DNA of 64,000 nucleotides from Prostheceraeus crozeri (Eukaryota; Platyhelminthes; Polycladida; Euryleptidae): NCBI GenBank assembly GCA_907163375.1, contig CAJQUW010000469.1, forward strand, positions 1 through 64,000. Direction: 5' to 3'. Made by a program: the position numbers and the translations under genes. This document shows, piece after piece, positions 9,912 through 21,908 of this stretch. The notes under the pieces were generated by a model. It made no database searches, was not told where the DNA came from, and saw nothing but the letters and a program-made list of their open reading frames with translations. How positions within the stretch are numbered: the stretch's first letter is position 1; every line of letters begins with the position of its first letter.

Positions 9912-10433
9912 TGCTATTTAGACAGGTCGTCTCTTCTTCCGTTTGACTAGAAAGGAAGCATTGGAACATGTAACGTAAATGAAATGGCACAATCTGCTGA
10001 CATAATACCATAGCAATCGAACAATGAGCAGCCAGTTCAACATTAAACACGCCAAATTGTGCGAAGTTTCAGTGACTGTTATCAACCGGATCACACAGCA
10101 AAGAAACACAGACGATGTCAAGTTCTACAGAGAAGTTTGTGAACGTTTTTTCGTGCGCCTGCTAACTTTTTTAAAAATGATCGGAGGACCTAACATTATA
10201 GAGAAAACTTTTGAGCAATGATCTGAATTCTTCGAATCTGAAGGAGTCGTTGCTGAGTGGAGCATTTTGAAGGAATTCAGAGCAATCTGCAAGCGACGCA
10301 CGACTATTTTTCCTATCTCTGTAAGGTATTAAAAATTTCTTTTTGTGCACTTAGTAACTTCCTGCATGTGCCATCTGTTTGAATCAGTTTGCACTTCCAT
10401 CAAAGTGACACGGTTAAACAATCTAATTCTGTG
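9912..10433 (+). repeat. Repeat B, copy
   Basis: Matches the copy at 18972-19493 over its length and ends in the same terminus TAATTCTGTG at 10433. The left terminus is altered and no clear target duplication is visible. A partial open frame exists but resembles no known protein. Confidence 0.7.
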
Positions 10434-10811
10434 GCTGCGATACACATCCTTAAAGTAAATGTACATATTTTGATAGTTGGAAACCTCAAATTTTTTTGAT
10501 GAACTGCGTACGTTTGACAGATTGATTGCTCCATTTACTGCAGCAGTTGCAGACAGATGTACTCAATGAAATTATTTGATATTTTCTATGAATGCAGTCA
10601 ATGAATCTTCAAGTATTTTTGCATAAGACTGTGATATCGGGATGAGGGAGAAATTTCGAAGCAGAATGCATCATCCGCACATTTTGACGCCACATGATGT
10701 CATCGAATGCAGCATGCCTTCGAGATATTTGAATTACGTAATAGACCTGCAATGGCGACTTGAAATCGACGATGATGACGAAATAGCGTCGGTGGCGATG
10801 AGGCACGTGCA
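10434..10811. other. No gene seen
   Basis: Spacer. An open frame at 10642-10839 (+) is unassigned, and its last codons run into the dispersed repeat that follows. Confidence 0.4.
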
Positions 10812-10998
10812 TGGTGTAAATAGAATAATTAAATATTGAGTTGCATCCTCAGTTGAAAAAAGCCATTTCATCTAATGTCAGGAATCATCAACAGGCCTAG
10901 CTCACAGCTCTCAACATCGACACAACTCCCTATTTCAAGCTGGCAGCCGAGGCCGGACAAATGTGAGATTTGCAATCAGCAAGTTAGTGAAATCTCGA
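10812..10998 (+). repeat. Dispersed repeat H, copy 1
   Basis: About 185 bp match, in reverse complement, 16980-17170. Shared landmarks are AATATTGA-TTGCA-CCTCAGTTGA, CAACAGGCCTAG, CATCGACA, and the end GAGATTTGCAATCAGCAAG. In the other copy the last segment is part of a palindrome adjacent to a mariner relic. Nature unknown. Confidence 0.6.
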
Positions 10999-11489
10999 CA
11001 GGTTGGAAATGAAAGAAGGGCTTTGAAACTAAACAGGCCATGGATGCGGAGTCCTATAAGCCTAGTTTTTTGAAGAATAAACTGTTAACCTACATCATAG
11101 ATCATTATAGGCTTACCTGAACCTATCTTTAGTGATCATTGCTGTATCAATTATCAATCATTTTCGATGAAAATTTATCAAATGTCGCTTTAGGTTGGAT
11201 GCATGCGACTCGGCTCCTCCCTGATGCGTGCTTCACACGGTTTTTCTCAAGCATCTACCAGGCACGAAAATCCCCATCCTTCTCCAAAAGATATTAGTAC
11301 ACTTTCGATTTTAATATGCGCTTTGGAGGAGAGATCACACACGATTAACGTGAGGGTAAGAAGTAATGTTCTCAAACAAACTATTATTTTTTTTGTCTCT
11401 GATGTGACCTTTGGTGCATAGGTGTGATCGAGGCTAGAAAGGCTTCTCTACTAAATCACTGAGTGAAAAAACTATTCAAAAAGTTTTTC
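10999..11489. other. No gene seen
   Basis: Spacer. The frame 11203-11421 (+) has no recognisable domain. Confidence 0.4.
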
Positions 11490-11640
11490 ACTATCACGGG
11501 TCATTCCCTCAACTATTACAAGCTTTGCATATACTGCTGTCTCTGTCCTTTTGTTTGACAGAGAAAGTTGACATCAAGACAGTGACAGCTATGCACGAGA
11601 ATAAATACTTTGTTTGTATTATATTTCGGGTCTAGTTATA
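11490..11640 (+). repeat. Repeat C, copy 1
   Basis: About 150 bp match 52262-52412, which lies directly after a Penelope-like element there. Shared words include TTACAAGCTTTGCAT, AAGTTGACATCAAGACAGTG and TATTTCGGGTCTAGTTATAG. It may be the 3' tail of a Penelope family, here without its coding part. Confidence 0.65.
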
Positions 11641-11672
11641 GGCCTCCTACTCCAGCAAAAATGATAGGACTC

Positions 11673-11702
11673 CGGGACTCCAACTCCAACTCCGACTCCG
11701 CA
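11673..11702. repeat. (ACTCCN)n microsatellite
   Basis: A short imperfect run of the hexamer ACTCCA/ACTCCG just after repeat C. Confidence 0.8.
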
Positions 11703-13700
11703 TCCCCGAAACAGGCACTTTGATCTCATCAAAAAAATGTTTATGCGATCAAAGCCCCAATTATCCGAGAAGTATGGTACATTCTTCTTAAAAAAAAGTA
11801 AAGTAAATTGTCCTCGTAGTGTCAATGAAACCTAGTCTATGAATTTGAATGCAGGACAATATGGATAACTTGACGGCTTCACGCATTGTGGGATATGCTC
11901 AGTGTAAATAGAATTTTACATTTTCTTCACTTTTTCATTTTGCCACTTGAGCATGAATTCAGTGGACATTCGAAACGGTGTGCTGGTTATTCAACTTTAC
12001 TTTCCTCAAAAATACATATTATTTTCAACTGGAGGATGTTTGCTACATACTTGGAATACGAACATTTCACTTAACAAGTTGTGTTCATCGTTGAGGATTA
12101 TTGGGCAATTTGTAAGGCGATTTGTCAGCAGTGCTTTAAAAGTGATATCTAAAAAATGCCCTCTAAAATTTCACTGACTTGCTACTTGCAAATCTCAAGT
12201 AGAATTATTTGTATGTAGCTATTCTGCGGTCTATTTTTCGTACAATATTCTTTGATGAAGCTTGTGAGGTGGAGAATGAAACTTGACTGACGTTTCATCG
12301 TAGGCGTGGACACATAGTATTTCCCCTTTGTCTATGTGTGTATTATGTCCATCTTCAGACCAAATTATGTGGATTGACATGACATCTTCAACATTAAATT
12401 CATTCATTTCACACTTCCTCACCAAAAATTCGCTTCTCGCTTAAAAATAGACAACGATAGGAAATTAACGGCGCCAGAGGAGTGGGGGTTGGTCAACTGT
12501 TGACAAACAGTGAATATCAAATTGTATGTAATCTTGGTGTCTGAACTTTAGAGACAGTTGGCGGATCATTCGAGTACTCAAGATCATCTGGAGCCTATTG
12601 CGCCGCTCCTTGCAAATATTTCATGAATTTTTAACTGGTAATTATTAGTTCTGATAAAATACAGATAGAAAGTACTTGTAGAACGAGAAGTCTCGTAAGT
12701 TTTATCGACTCTCATAACAGAAAAAATAGATACTGTCAGTTATTTGTGAAAAAGACAGCTAACTTTTGACAAAACCTGATTGGTTATCAAACTCATATTT
12801 CACGGTCTTCACGGCAGCCATTTTCGTTCTCAAAGGTGTGGGGATCATCTACATTAGCCCTTGCTTTGACTTCTTCCACAAGATCATCATTGATTACACA
12901 GGATATCATTTTCGGCAATTAATTAATGAACAGCAGTATATCTTCACAATGTTGTGAAATGAACTCTTCATGGCAAGCAAAACAAATGACTTTTCAAAGA
13001 TGTTCAAAAACAAAGCAGAAGAGTAGGGGTTATGACGATCAACAACTTTATTAACTGATTTTTTTAAAAAAAACCTGCTTCCTACGCCTTCCAGCGACAA
13101 ACCGCAACCGATGTGAAAGTCTATAAAAAGACGAATGTCAGCTGTTCGTCAAATGAGAGATGATTAAGATGTGAACTTTTGGGCAGAGGTATTGTAATCT
13201 TTATGAAAATGCTGTGTCCTGGGGTTCAGAAAAATATGTCACATTTTAAAACCATGTCATTTTGTTTCTTAGAAATTTCCAAGTAATGACATTCGACATT
13301 GGTTTGACATTCTGTATTTAGACATGGGTTTACCAACTTTCAGCGGCTTTCACCATTATGTACTTGTAAATAAGATATTTTCATTACAGGAGTAGGCATG
13401 CAAATGTCACAATTATTTCTTGATTTCTTTTTGTAACGATGTTTTGCAGATTGTTTACCAAATGCATTAACGATTTTAAAAGGCTTATCTTTTTTATATG
13501 TCTTTAATAATTAATTTATTGCACTTCTAACGCGTGTTCATAAGTCCACCTTGCATTCGAAGGACAAACGCTTTCTAATATCACTCACTTGTTAAATACC
13601 TTCACATCGGCTGCGACTTTCAGTGTGCGGCGACCGATAGAAAGCACAGGAGGACGAAGACCTTCAAGCATCTTTGAATATCCGAACGATGAAGATATCC
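11703..13700. other. No gene seen
   Basis: About 2 kb of A/T-rich spacer. A minus-strand frame at 12231-12425 has balanced composition (VEDVMSIHIIWSEDGHNTH) and could be part of a lost exon or element, but I recognise no family. Frames at 11886-12177 are probably chance. Confidence 0.4.
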
Positions 13701-13930
13701 GCACTCGCCTGACTCAGGAATCGAACTGAAGTCCGCGGTGGAGACGAGCTCGCACCTTCTTCACTAGGCCACGCCGACCGCACTCGCCTGACCCAGGAAT
13801 CGAACCGAAGTCTGCGGTGGAGACGAGCTTGCACCTTCTTCACTAGGCCACGCCGACCGCACTCGCCTGACATAGGAATCGAACCGAAGTCCGCGATGGA
13901 GACGAGTTCGCACCTTCTTCGCACCTTCTG
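13701..13930 (-). repeat. Tandem array of three tRNA-like units (third truncated)
   Basis: Units of 79-80 bp start at 13701, about 13780 and 13861. Each on the minus strand carries an A-box-like GTGGCCTAGTGAAG and a B box GGTTCGATTCC (the first unit has AGTTCGATTCC), the internal promoter of tRNA genes. The T-stem pairs poorly and no clean cloverleaf is evident, so these are tRNA-derived units and not functional tRNAs. Like units occur at 9451, 27013, 27400 and 54642-54825. Confidence 0.8.
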
Positions 13931-16440
13931 TAAAATGTGTGTAGAAGTTTCAGGTATAGCCTCGCTCCTTGCAGAAGCTTGGTCTAAAACTCGAAGCACA
14001 AGTCCAGATTTGATAAAAATGAATGAATGAAATTGAGTAAACTAACTGTAAACTAAGAAGTGTGTGCTTACATGAAGGATGTAGGTTAAAATTAGTATTT
14101 GACAATAATTTGATCAAAATGCTCTCGTGAGAAGTAAGTGTATTTAGAAAACAATTTTGTGAAAAGGACTGAGTCAGTTATCGAGTGATAGCTGATTGTG
14201 GAGGAGCTTTTCACTTTGGTCTTGAGTTTGACAGACATCTCTCACCTTTCCTATGTATCGTGCTCCAAGAACATTTGAAGTCGTTAAATGCGAGGTTGTC
14301 GGTTAAGTGGGATGATGTCTTGAGACCAGACAGACAGAGGATATTCCAAAATGGCTGCTGATTTCTAACTCAGGACCAAAAGTTTCTCCACAATCAGCCA
14401 TCACCCGACATCTGACTGAATGCGGCAAGAAAAGTGAACTCCTTCAGAAGAAAGAAAAAGGGCCTCAGTTGACAATCATCGGACATCCTATCACATTCGA
14501 CCAACTACATCGGAGTTGAGAAGACTAGTGCTGGAACCGCTATTTCATTACAAATGATTACAGTTAAACATCTCGTAAAGAAACTTACATCTGATTTATC
14601 CTGCATTTAATAATCAAAAATCTTGGATTCGATAATTAATTAAATACTAATTGATTTCAGCAAAATAACAGCTTTTATCGCATTATTTATAAATCTAATC
14701 AGATTTAATAGACACGACCTATAAACTTCCTGACAAAATGTGAGGTCATAAGAAATAATAGCGTTAAAATTAAATACTCGCACTATATGCACTTCCAATC
14801 AGAATTCGAAATTGACTTAAGCTACATCAAAATATCAAATCGTTTATTTCTGAAAAAGAGAACTCGAGGATGAAATGATACATGATAATGGTTTTTACAA
14901 GGGAGATGAAATATATACACATGAAATAGTGTCGTGAAATGTAAAGATAATTGACAAGAGATGAGAATGAGATGATAATTGTGACACTTTGAATGAGAGG
15001 GCGTTTAAATTATAACCAGAGATGGCATTTGGATTAATAAAACCACAAGTCATAAACTGCATAAATGGACATATTAATGTGAAGGGCCTGGCATCATATC
15101 ATCAAACTTTTTTTAAAAAAATCATTAATGGCATCCCAAAACATGCTTCGCGCTTTCATGCTTAAACCTGATTATCAACGAGGTCTGGAACGAGATTTAA
15201 ATAAAGTGCCATAGCAATATAGTGTTTACTTTCGAATTGTGCCTACATTAGACAGCTCCTTCAGTCTGCAGCGTCAATCCTGCTTCCTTTTTCTCATGCG
15301 ATGTGCTAGACACTTTTTGATAGAAAATTTCTTAATTTGTATTTCAGTTAATTGTTGTCAATAAGGTGTACATGCACAAGGTTGTCAAAGTCATTCGCAT
15401 CATCTTTCTCTTATTTCTATTTGCATCTTTTCGGCATCAGTCAGTTGGAAAGGCTGCTAACATCTACTCTTTGTTAAGAATACCCTGTGTCATGTAGACC
15501 CAAGAGGCTGGAGTTCTGGAATAATTAATGATGTTGTGCAATGTTGTACAATGATGCTTGTGTATCGCTGGCTTTGACATTTCTGTGACATTGGCTTGAC
15601 AATGAGCTGCATGTCATTGTCTTAATTTGTAGCTGTAATTGTAATTATTGCATATTAATAAACAGAAGGAATTACGTGTTGTTGCCGACTTTTGACTTGC
15701 TGCATAATAGTGAAGAGAATTCATTCTAACTCCTTATTCGAGTGCTAGTAGTAAACAACCTCCTTATCCGTCATAACTCAAATCACGACCTTTAAGAGCA
15801 GTTCCTATGTAGTCTATTTCAAATAATTTCCTTGTTCCAAATTATGAAAGCCAATATCATAGTCAAAAGTGATTGAGGACAACATATTATTCACGAAGAG
15901 ACAGCACAGTCACGGTTTGAAGCAAGATCGCTTTGTTTTTTAAAGCATATTCGAATTACCATGCCTTGCTGATGAGCTGTTTCAAAACTAAATGAGTAAA
16001 AGCTCCCAAAGTAGCAAAGAAACATTAGACGCATTTTCTTATATCAAATGCTTCATTAGAAGGTCGATTATCCATTCATTTTATTTATTTATAAACATTC
16101 TTTTCGACTCTTCACAATTGTCAAAGCTGCAGCAAGAACTACGTACGCAATCTCATAATTACTGTGTGCATCGTAATTAACCATATGGTCAAATTAAACA
16201 ATGTCAATCAATCAAATACTTTGATCATTTGAAAATATGTTTTGAACAATTTCAAAAATAAGCCAACATCTTCTGATATCAGTAATATTAACTTACTTTT
16301 TATGTAATTGCTTTTTCAGCTCTAATACATTGCTGACAAACCGAACTCACTGATCTACACACACGTGAAATGGATGATTTTAGCGATCTGATCGATGTCT
16401 TCTGGTCTTCTGGCTAAACTTTATCCCTGAGGTATCAGAG
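13931..16440. other. No gene seen; one inverted repeat
   Basis: About 2.5 kb of A/T-rich spacer. Positions about 14183-14235 and 14360-14407 are imperfect reverse complements sharing GCTGATTGTGGAG, a possible old fold-back. No transposase or conserved coding frame was seen. Confidence 0.5.
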
Positions 16441-16943
16441 AAAAAAGTCTAGGGAAGTCAGATCAGGAGATGGTCGTGGATAATCCACACCTCCCCGCTG
16501 CCCACGACCATGCCTGGAAAAGTTCGATCAAGGAAAGGTTGAACATCGCGATGGTAATGAGATGGAGCTACGCCTTGTTGAAAGTAAACATCTATCCCAT
16601 CGCACAGCTCAGGAATCATCGGCATAGCTTGCAGCATGTCAAGATAAGACTTGCCTGTAACGTTCATTAAAAAATATGTGCAATTAGTCCTCTCGAAGAC
16701 AGTCCTCACCAAACCGATACACTAGGTAGATTCACCCTTCGGTCATAATGAACGTGTGTATTTCGCTGGGACCAGTAAGTTGCATTTTGCCGATTAAAGC
16801 TGCCATTCAGCTTAAATATCACCTCATCAGACCAGATGATTCGATCGGAAAATCAGCTGTCTCCTCTAATTTAGCGAGATATCATTTTCAAAATTCCTCG
16901 CGTCGATCAGGGTCATTCTCACTGTTTGGATGAAGTAATGAGG

Positions 16944-17006
16944 GTTGAGATTTGCAATTAGCAAGTTAGTGAAGATTTCATTAGCTTGCTAATTGCAAAT
17001 CTCAAC
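16944..17006. repeat. Near-perfect 63-bp palindrome
   Basis: Arms start GTTGAGATTTGCAATTAGCA and meet in a short centre. The arm sequence is the end of repeat H, present here in both orientations but only once at 10963-10990. It lies inside the mariner relic. It could be a head-to-head junction of two repeat ends. Confidence 0.85.
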
Positions 17007-17170
17007 TTTACCCGGGCATGGCTGCGACTTTGAAAAGGGAGCTATGTCGATGTTCAGAGATGTGAACTAGGCCTGCTGATGATTCCCGATATTGGATAAA
17101 ATAGCAGCTATTCAGGTCTGTTCACATTTTTCAACTGAGGCTGCAAGTCAATATTTAATCATTCTATTTG
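17007..17170 (-). repeat. Dispersed repeat H, copy 2
   Basis: Reverse-complement match to 10812-10998, ending in the palindrome. It separates the DNA-binding and catalytic parts of the mariner relic, so it is probably an insertion. Confidence 0.55.
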
Positions 17171-17599
17171 TGTAGGATCTCCAGTCGTCCACCTTCGATA
17201 TCCGCTGAACACTTGATTTGCTGAATCCAGTCTCACGAAAACACTGTCTGATTGATTTTGTTGGAGAACGTGTGGAGTTTTCGATAACTATGGACGCAGA
17301 ATCAGGAGAAGTTGTCTTCGATGGTCTTCCTGTGTATTCCATCATGACTCGAACCGTACCTTTCCCCTCGCATTTATCGCGGATACGTGATATGGTGAGT
17401 TAGTGGCTGTGAAATTCACTTGTCCATTTCTTCTGCACATGGACAAAGTTCTCCAACTTTCAGTTCTTTTTCACAATCCACTTCCTCTCATCGCTAGTTG
17501 ATCTGATGCGTGAAGTAGCCATGATGATAAGCAATGAATAAGACAATGAAATGACTTGGTTCGTATATTCGTTAATAAACTTCTTGGGAACGCCCAAGT

Positions 17600-18963
17600 T
17601 GCTACATGTAGCTACAGACGTCATTAAAATATAGAAATGCTCAAACACTAAATTTAGCCCAAAACATCTGTCGATTGATATTGCTTCCTGATGTTGGTAA
17701 GCCTATTCACTTTATCATGGGTTTCGCATGTATTTCAAGTTATGCACATTCATACATAATCATGAATAACAGTGGTCATAAGGTTGTAACCAGCATTCCA
17801 GAATTTTCCATCGATTCACTTCAGCTGGACAACCTGCTAAATGCGTCGACAATGTCAAAATATTTCATTTATTCCTATTTTTTTCAAAATCTCAAGATGC
17901 GTTTTAATGTGTAAAGCAAGCACTTGTAATGTTATTTGCAAGTTTACTAAATTGCGTGTTTTTATCATGCCACTTTTTCAAACACATCCAAGATTTCTGA
18001 TGGGATCTCAACTAAACGTATTTAAAAGTATAAACTGTGTTTGAAAAGACTCGCTAATAGATAACATGTTCAAAAACAAAGCTTTGCAGTCATGTTGATA
18101 ACATTCGAAAGCTTAGTGCTAACTAAATTCATCTTTGAAAACATTATACGAAGCAAGGTTTTGAAATCATGTTCAGAAACGTGACTTTAAAAGCAGTTTT
18201 AAAATATTGTTTGAATACGACTGCATTAAAAGTATTGTTGTTGTCTATCTGAGAACACCGCTATTCAACTGATATTAGAAACCTGATTTCATTAATTTTT
18301 TTCTTCATCTTTTGCATTTGTAAGGCTTATATTGAATGTCATTAAATAGAAATTTCTAAGAAAAACAAAACCGTGTTTTTGAAGTAAAGAAGCGTGCTTT
18401 AAACATGGCTTTAGGCTAATACACGACAGGCATTTTAAAATTATTCCAAATCTCTTAACGAAAACTTCACAAAATCATTAAGGAATTGGACGTACTTGAA
18501 TCTTTAGGCGGAATGTGACAGAAAACCTCTGAAGCTAAATCTTAGGGCTCAATTTACCGCGATGTCGGTAATAGACGTCGGTGAAAGTGTTACAATAATT
18601 TGATAGAGGACCGGTCTCCAATAGCCTCCGAGTCTCTGAGGCGTAGAGAACTCATCTTCGCAAAATGTCGATGACATCAGTTTGCGATGCCAGATGAATG
18701 CACTGAGAGGATTCAGGAACCGGACTTGTCGCGGAACCGGAGTTTTAAATCAAAAATCTCAGAATGATACGACCAATTCTCATACGATGATGAAAGTCAT
18801 CCCAGTAGCCATTTATAATAGAATATAATGCTTACTAATTTAATGGCCCGCATTCGTAGTAATATGCGACCACCGTCATTTATTCAGCTTGCTACATGAT
18901 TTGATGAATCCTGGAAAGACATTCCAATTCCAGTACCATAATTGATGGCATGTACTGATAAGC
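17600..18963. other. No gene seen
   Basis: About 1.4 kb of A/T-rich spacer with no supported element or coding frame. Confidence 0.5.
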
Positions 18964-18971
18964 CTCCTGTC

Positions 18972-19493
18972 CACAGAATTAGACAGGTCGTGTCTTCTCC
19001 TGTTTGACTAGAAAGGAAACATTGGAACATGCAACGTTACTGATATGGGACAATCTCCTGACTAAATACCATAGCAATCGAACAATAAGCAGCCAGTTCA
19101 GCATTCAACACGCCCAATTCTGCGAAGTTTCAGTGACTGCTATCAACCGGATCACACAGCAAAGAGACGCAGTCGATGTCAAGTTCTACAGAGAAGTTTG
19201 CGAACGTTTTTTCATGCGCCTGCTAACTTTTTTAACAATGATCGGAGGACCTAACATTATAGAGAAAACTTTTGCGCAATGATCTGAATTCTTTGAATAT
19301 GAAGGAATCGTGGTGATCGCATCATTTTGAAGAAATTCACAGCAATACGCAAGCGACGCACGACTATTTTTCCTATCTCTGCAAGGCATCAAAAAAAATG
19401 TTCTGTACACTCGGTAAGTTCCTGCATGTGTCATCGCTTTGAATCAGTTTACACTTCTAGCAAAGTGGCACGCTTAAACAAAGTAATTCTGTG
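18972..19493 (+). mobile_element. Repeat B, full copy (522 bp)
   Basis: Termini CACAGAATTA at both ends in inverted orientation. Flanks CTCCTGTC (18964-18971) and CTCCTGCC (19494-19501) agree at 7 of 8 bases, an 8-bp target duplication. No transposase was seen. Together with repeat A this points to non-autonomous elements using an 8-bp-duplicating transposase (hAT or P type). Confidence 0.8.
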
Positions 19494-19708
19494 CTCCTGC
19501 CAAATAGATATGCAAGTGTTTGAAAAAACTATTACAGAGAATGTATGATTATCAAGTCATTTACTCCTCACATCCTAGCTTACACTGTAGATCGCAAACA
19601 ACGTTACCTAATTACGCTTGTGATAAAAAAATGCCATTTGGTGAATATAAATGCAATCGCTGCGCGAATTGATAAAGGATGGGCCTCCAACAGATGCCGG
19701 GTCAGTTA

Positions 19709-20577
19709 ATCGCGAGCGCTTTCGAGGCCTCTAATAGATTGTTTAAGCGCATCATTTTGATGGAAGTGCAAACTGATTCAAAGCGATGGCACGAACAGGA
19801 ACTTACTAAGTGTACAAAAAGAATTTTTTAATACCTTGCAGAGATAGGAAAAATAGTCGTGTGCCGCTTACGGATTGCTGTGAATTCCTTCAAAATGCTC
19901 CGATCGCCACGATTCCTTCAGATTCGAAGAATTCAGATCATTGCGCAAAAGTTCTCTCGATAATGTTAGGCACTCCGTTCATTGTTTAAAAAGTTAGCAG
20001 GCGCACGGAAAAACGTTCACAGACTTCTCTGTAGAACTTGACATCGACTGTGTCTCTTTGCTGTGTGATCCGGTTGATAGCAGTCACTGAAACTTCGCAC
20101 AGAATTGGGCGTGTTGAATGCTGAACTGGCTGCTCATTGTTCGATTGCTATGGTATTTAGTCAGGAGATTGTCCCATATCAGTAACGTTCCAATGTTTCC
20201 TTTCTAAACAAACAGAAGAGCAGATGACTTGTCTAATTCTGTGGCGTACAGTTAGATGCAATAAATAAAACTTAAGACACAGACGGACAGAAAGATGGCA
20301 CAAACTAATATTGACAATCAAGACTACCAAGGCAGCAATAAACTATATACAAACTCTTGCAAAATCGTATACAAAATCGTGCACCACTCCTTTGTGTTAA
20401 TAAAGAGTTTGAATATAGTTTATTGTAGTCTTCATTGTCAATATTCTTTTGTGCTATCTGTCCGTCTGTCCGTGTCTTGAGTTCTATTCATTGCATCTAA
20501 CTGTGTGCGCATTTCACTGTGATGTCACTTTTACTCGGCCGTATCGCATGATTAGAGGCCTCGGAAACGCTCGCGAT
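19709..20577. repeat. Nested block: outer inverted ends around repeat B and a fold-back
   Basis: Outer inverted ends of about 26 bp (containing CGAGGCCTCTAAT) lie at 19709-19735 and 20551-20577. Inside is a reverse repeat B (about 19737-20243). Repeat B is followed by a fold-back at 20249-20503. The nature of the outer pair is unclear: it may be an element that received the other two. Confidence 0.5.
20249..20503. mobile_element. Mariner-type fold-back MITE (about 255 bp)
   Basis: Arms of about 95 bp begin CAGTTAGATGCAAT and are reverse complements with a spacer of about 60 bp. The left flank is TA and the right flank TG, so a TA target duplication with one change is plausible. CAGT ends fit Tc1/mariner. 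No coding capacity. Confidence 0.7.
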
Positions 20578-21908
20578 GTCTGTATGTTTTAATAAATGTA
20601 CGTCGGTGACTCTCTTCTTTCTGAAAACAATGTGTATCATTGACTAAAGTTCATGTCTTCTGAATTGAGCATAGTCAGCGATTGAACTAAATGAGTTTGC
20701 AATCCATTCAAAAGCCGGCATAATCATCCTGGAATTGACATGAACTTTTCAATATTAGAGAGCGGAGGAGGAAATGATGCTCCCAAATTGTCTTGGAATG
20801 GAAGAATGCACATTTCAGTAATGAAACCTGTAAAAGTATAATGCCATGCCATAAAGCAAATGTAATTACTGCTGCATTACGTCATGAAAATCTATGCATT
20901 CATTAGATCGTCATGCCTCATCCCCCTCATGTCCATATGAAGTTTGCTTATCTTTGCCGTTCAGTTTTGCAGATTCTTCCAATCGAGTGATCAATGGAGG
21001 TAATGAGTCAGTGATGGTTAGTGAGTGATTATCTTATGTTTCAAACTCCGACGTTGTCTATCGATTTACAAATTCTCCAGTTCAACAAGTTCTTCTTTCA
21101 TATTTATGAGTCTGTTCACCTCTGCTATGTTTATGCAAGGTGAATGCCGATGATCACATCTTATGTTTATGAGTCAAGAAGCATTTGATAGCATCTGATC
21201 GCGATAAAATGACAATTCATGCCATAAAAACAAAATTACGTGATATTTGCATTCTAAGTGTAATCAACAAATTCTTCTCTCAATTGATAATGATCGCATT
21301 CATAAAACATCAAGAAAGTCTGGGAAAAGACTCCACAGGGAAATGCAAAAATAATAACAACTGATATTATCGAATGCTTGTCTTTGTTGATCATAGTAAT
21401 GAAAAAGTGCCATGTTTTGTGATATAGACGATGAATATCTCGAAGTAATATAGAACGGTAATATAAAAGGGCAATATAGAACGGCAAAGAACAGGATCAT
21501 AGTCTTATTTAAATTCAAATTAGAAGCGGAAATTAGTGCTACCGTAGCATTGGGTCTATCATACATTCTAGAACTCTATAGATCATGGACATCTACATAG
21601 GTGTAATGCTATATCTAGATGTCTATCTTTAGATCCATTTCTGAACAACTGAAATTAACATAGACATTATAGAGGGACCACAATGATATCTGATAGTCCA
21701 TCTGCATAGAAATTAAAAATACAATAGAAAGTGTATGATTATCTACTTCTATGTCCATGTGAGATCGGCGGGCAAGATGTCGATGTGTAAATCTATTAGA
21801 TGACCATAGCGCGTTCGATAATAGTTATACAAATTGACTGCAGCGAACGGGAGGTAATTCATTTTTATGAGTTGAATGAATCATAATCTTTGATAATCTT
21901 CATGATCT
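20578..21908. other. No gene seen
   Basis: A/T-rich spacer. Near 21690-21760 a short motif with CATAGAAATTA...ATCTACTTCTATG recurs at 23575-23620, perhaps a relic of repeat A-type ends. Confidence 0.45.

Larger units (their letters stand above)
16458..17560 (-). pseudogene. Mariner/IS630-type transposase relic
   Basis: Pieces in minus-strand order: an N-terminal MATSRIRSTSDERKWIV near 17500, the helix-turn-helix [20 protein letters not shown] to SSVQRI (17148-17345), and a catalytic stretch WSDEVIFKLNGSFNRQNATYW (about 16780-16850). The second catalytic block, YFQQGVAPSHYHRDVQPFLD, follows at 16458-16712. Family members normally read FQQDGAPPHY there, so the aspartate is lost. The order and wording fit the mariner-like group ending in WPPRSPDLTPLDFFLWG, which is not reached. 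Frames are broken by stops and shifts. Repeat H and a palindrome (16944-17170) lie between the two halves. Confidence 0.8.

Noticed and set aside
13701-13930. Functional tRNA genes
   Set aside because: B box and an A-box-like word are present, but the T stem pairs poorly and no acceptor stem closes; treated as tRNA-derived repeat.
19004-19282. 92-codon frame in repeat B as a gene
   Set aside because: It is conserved only as part of the repeat and broken in other copies, with no recognisable domain.
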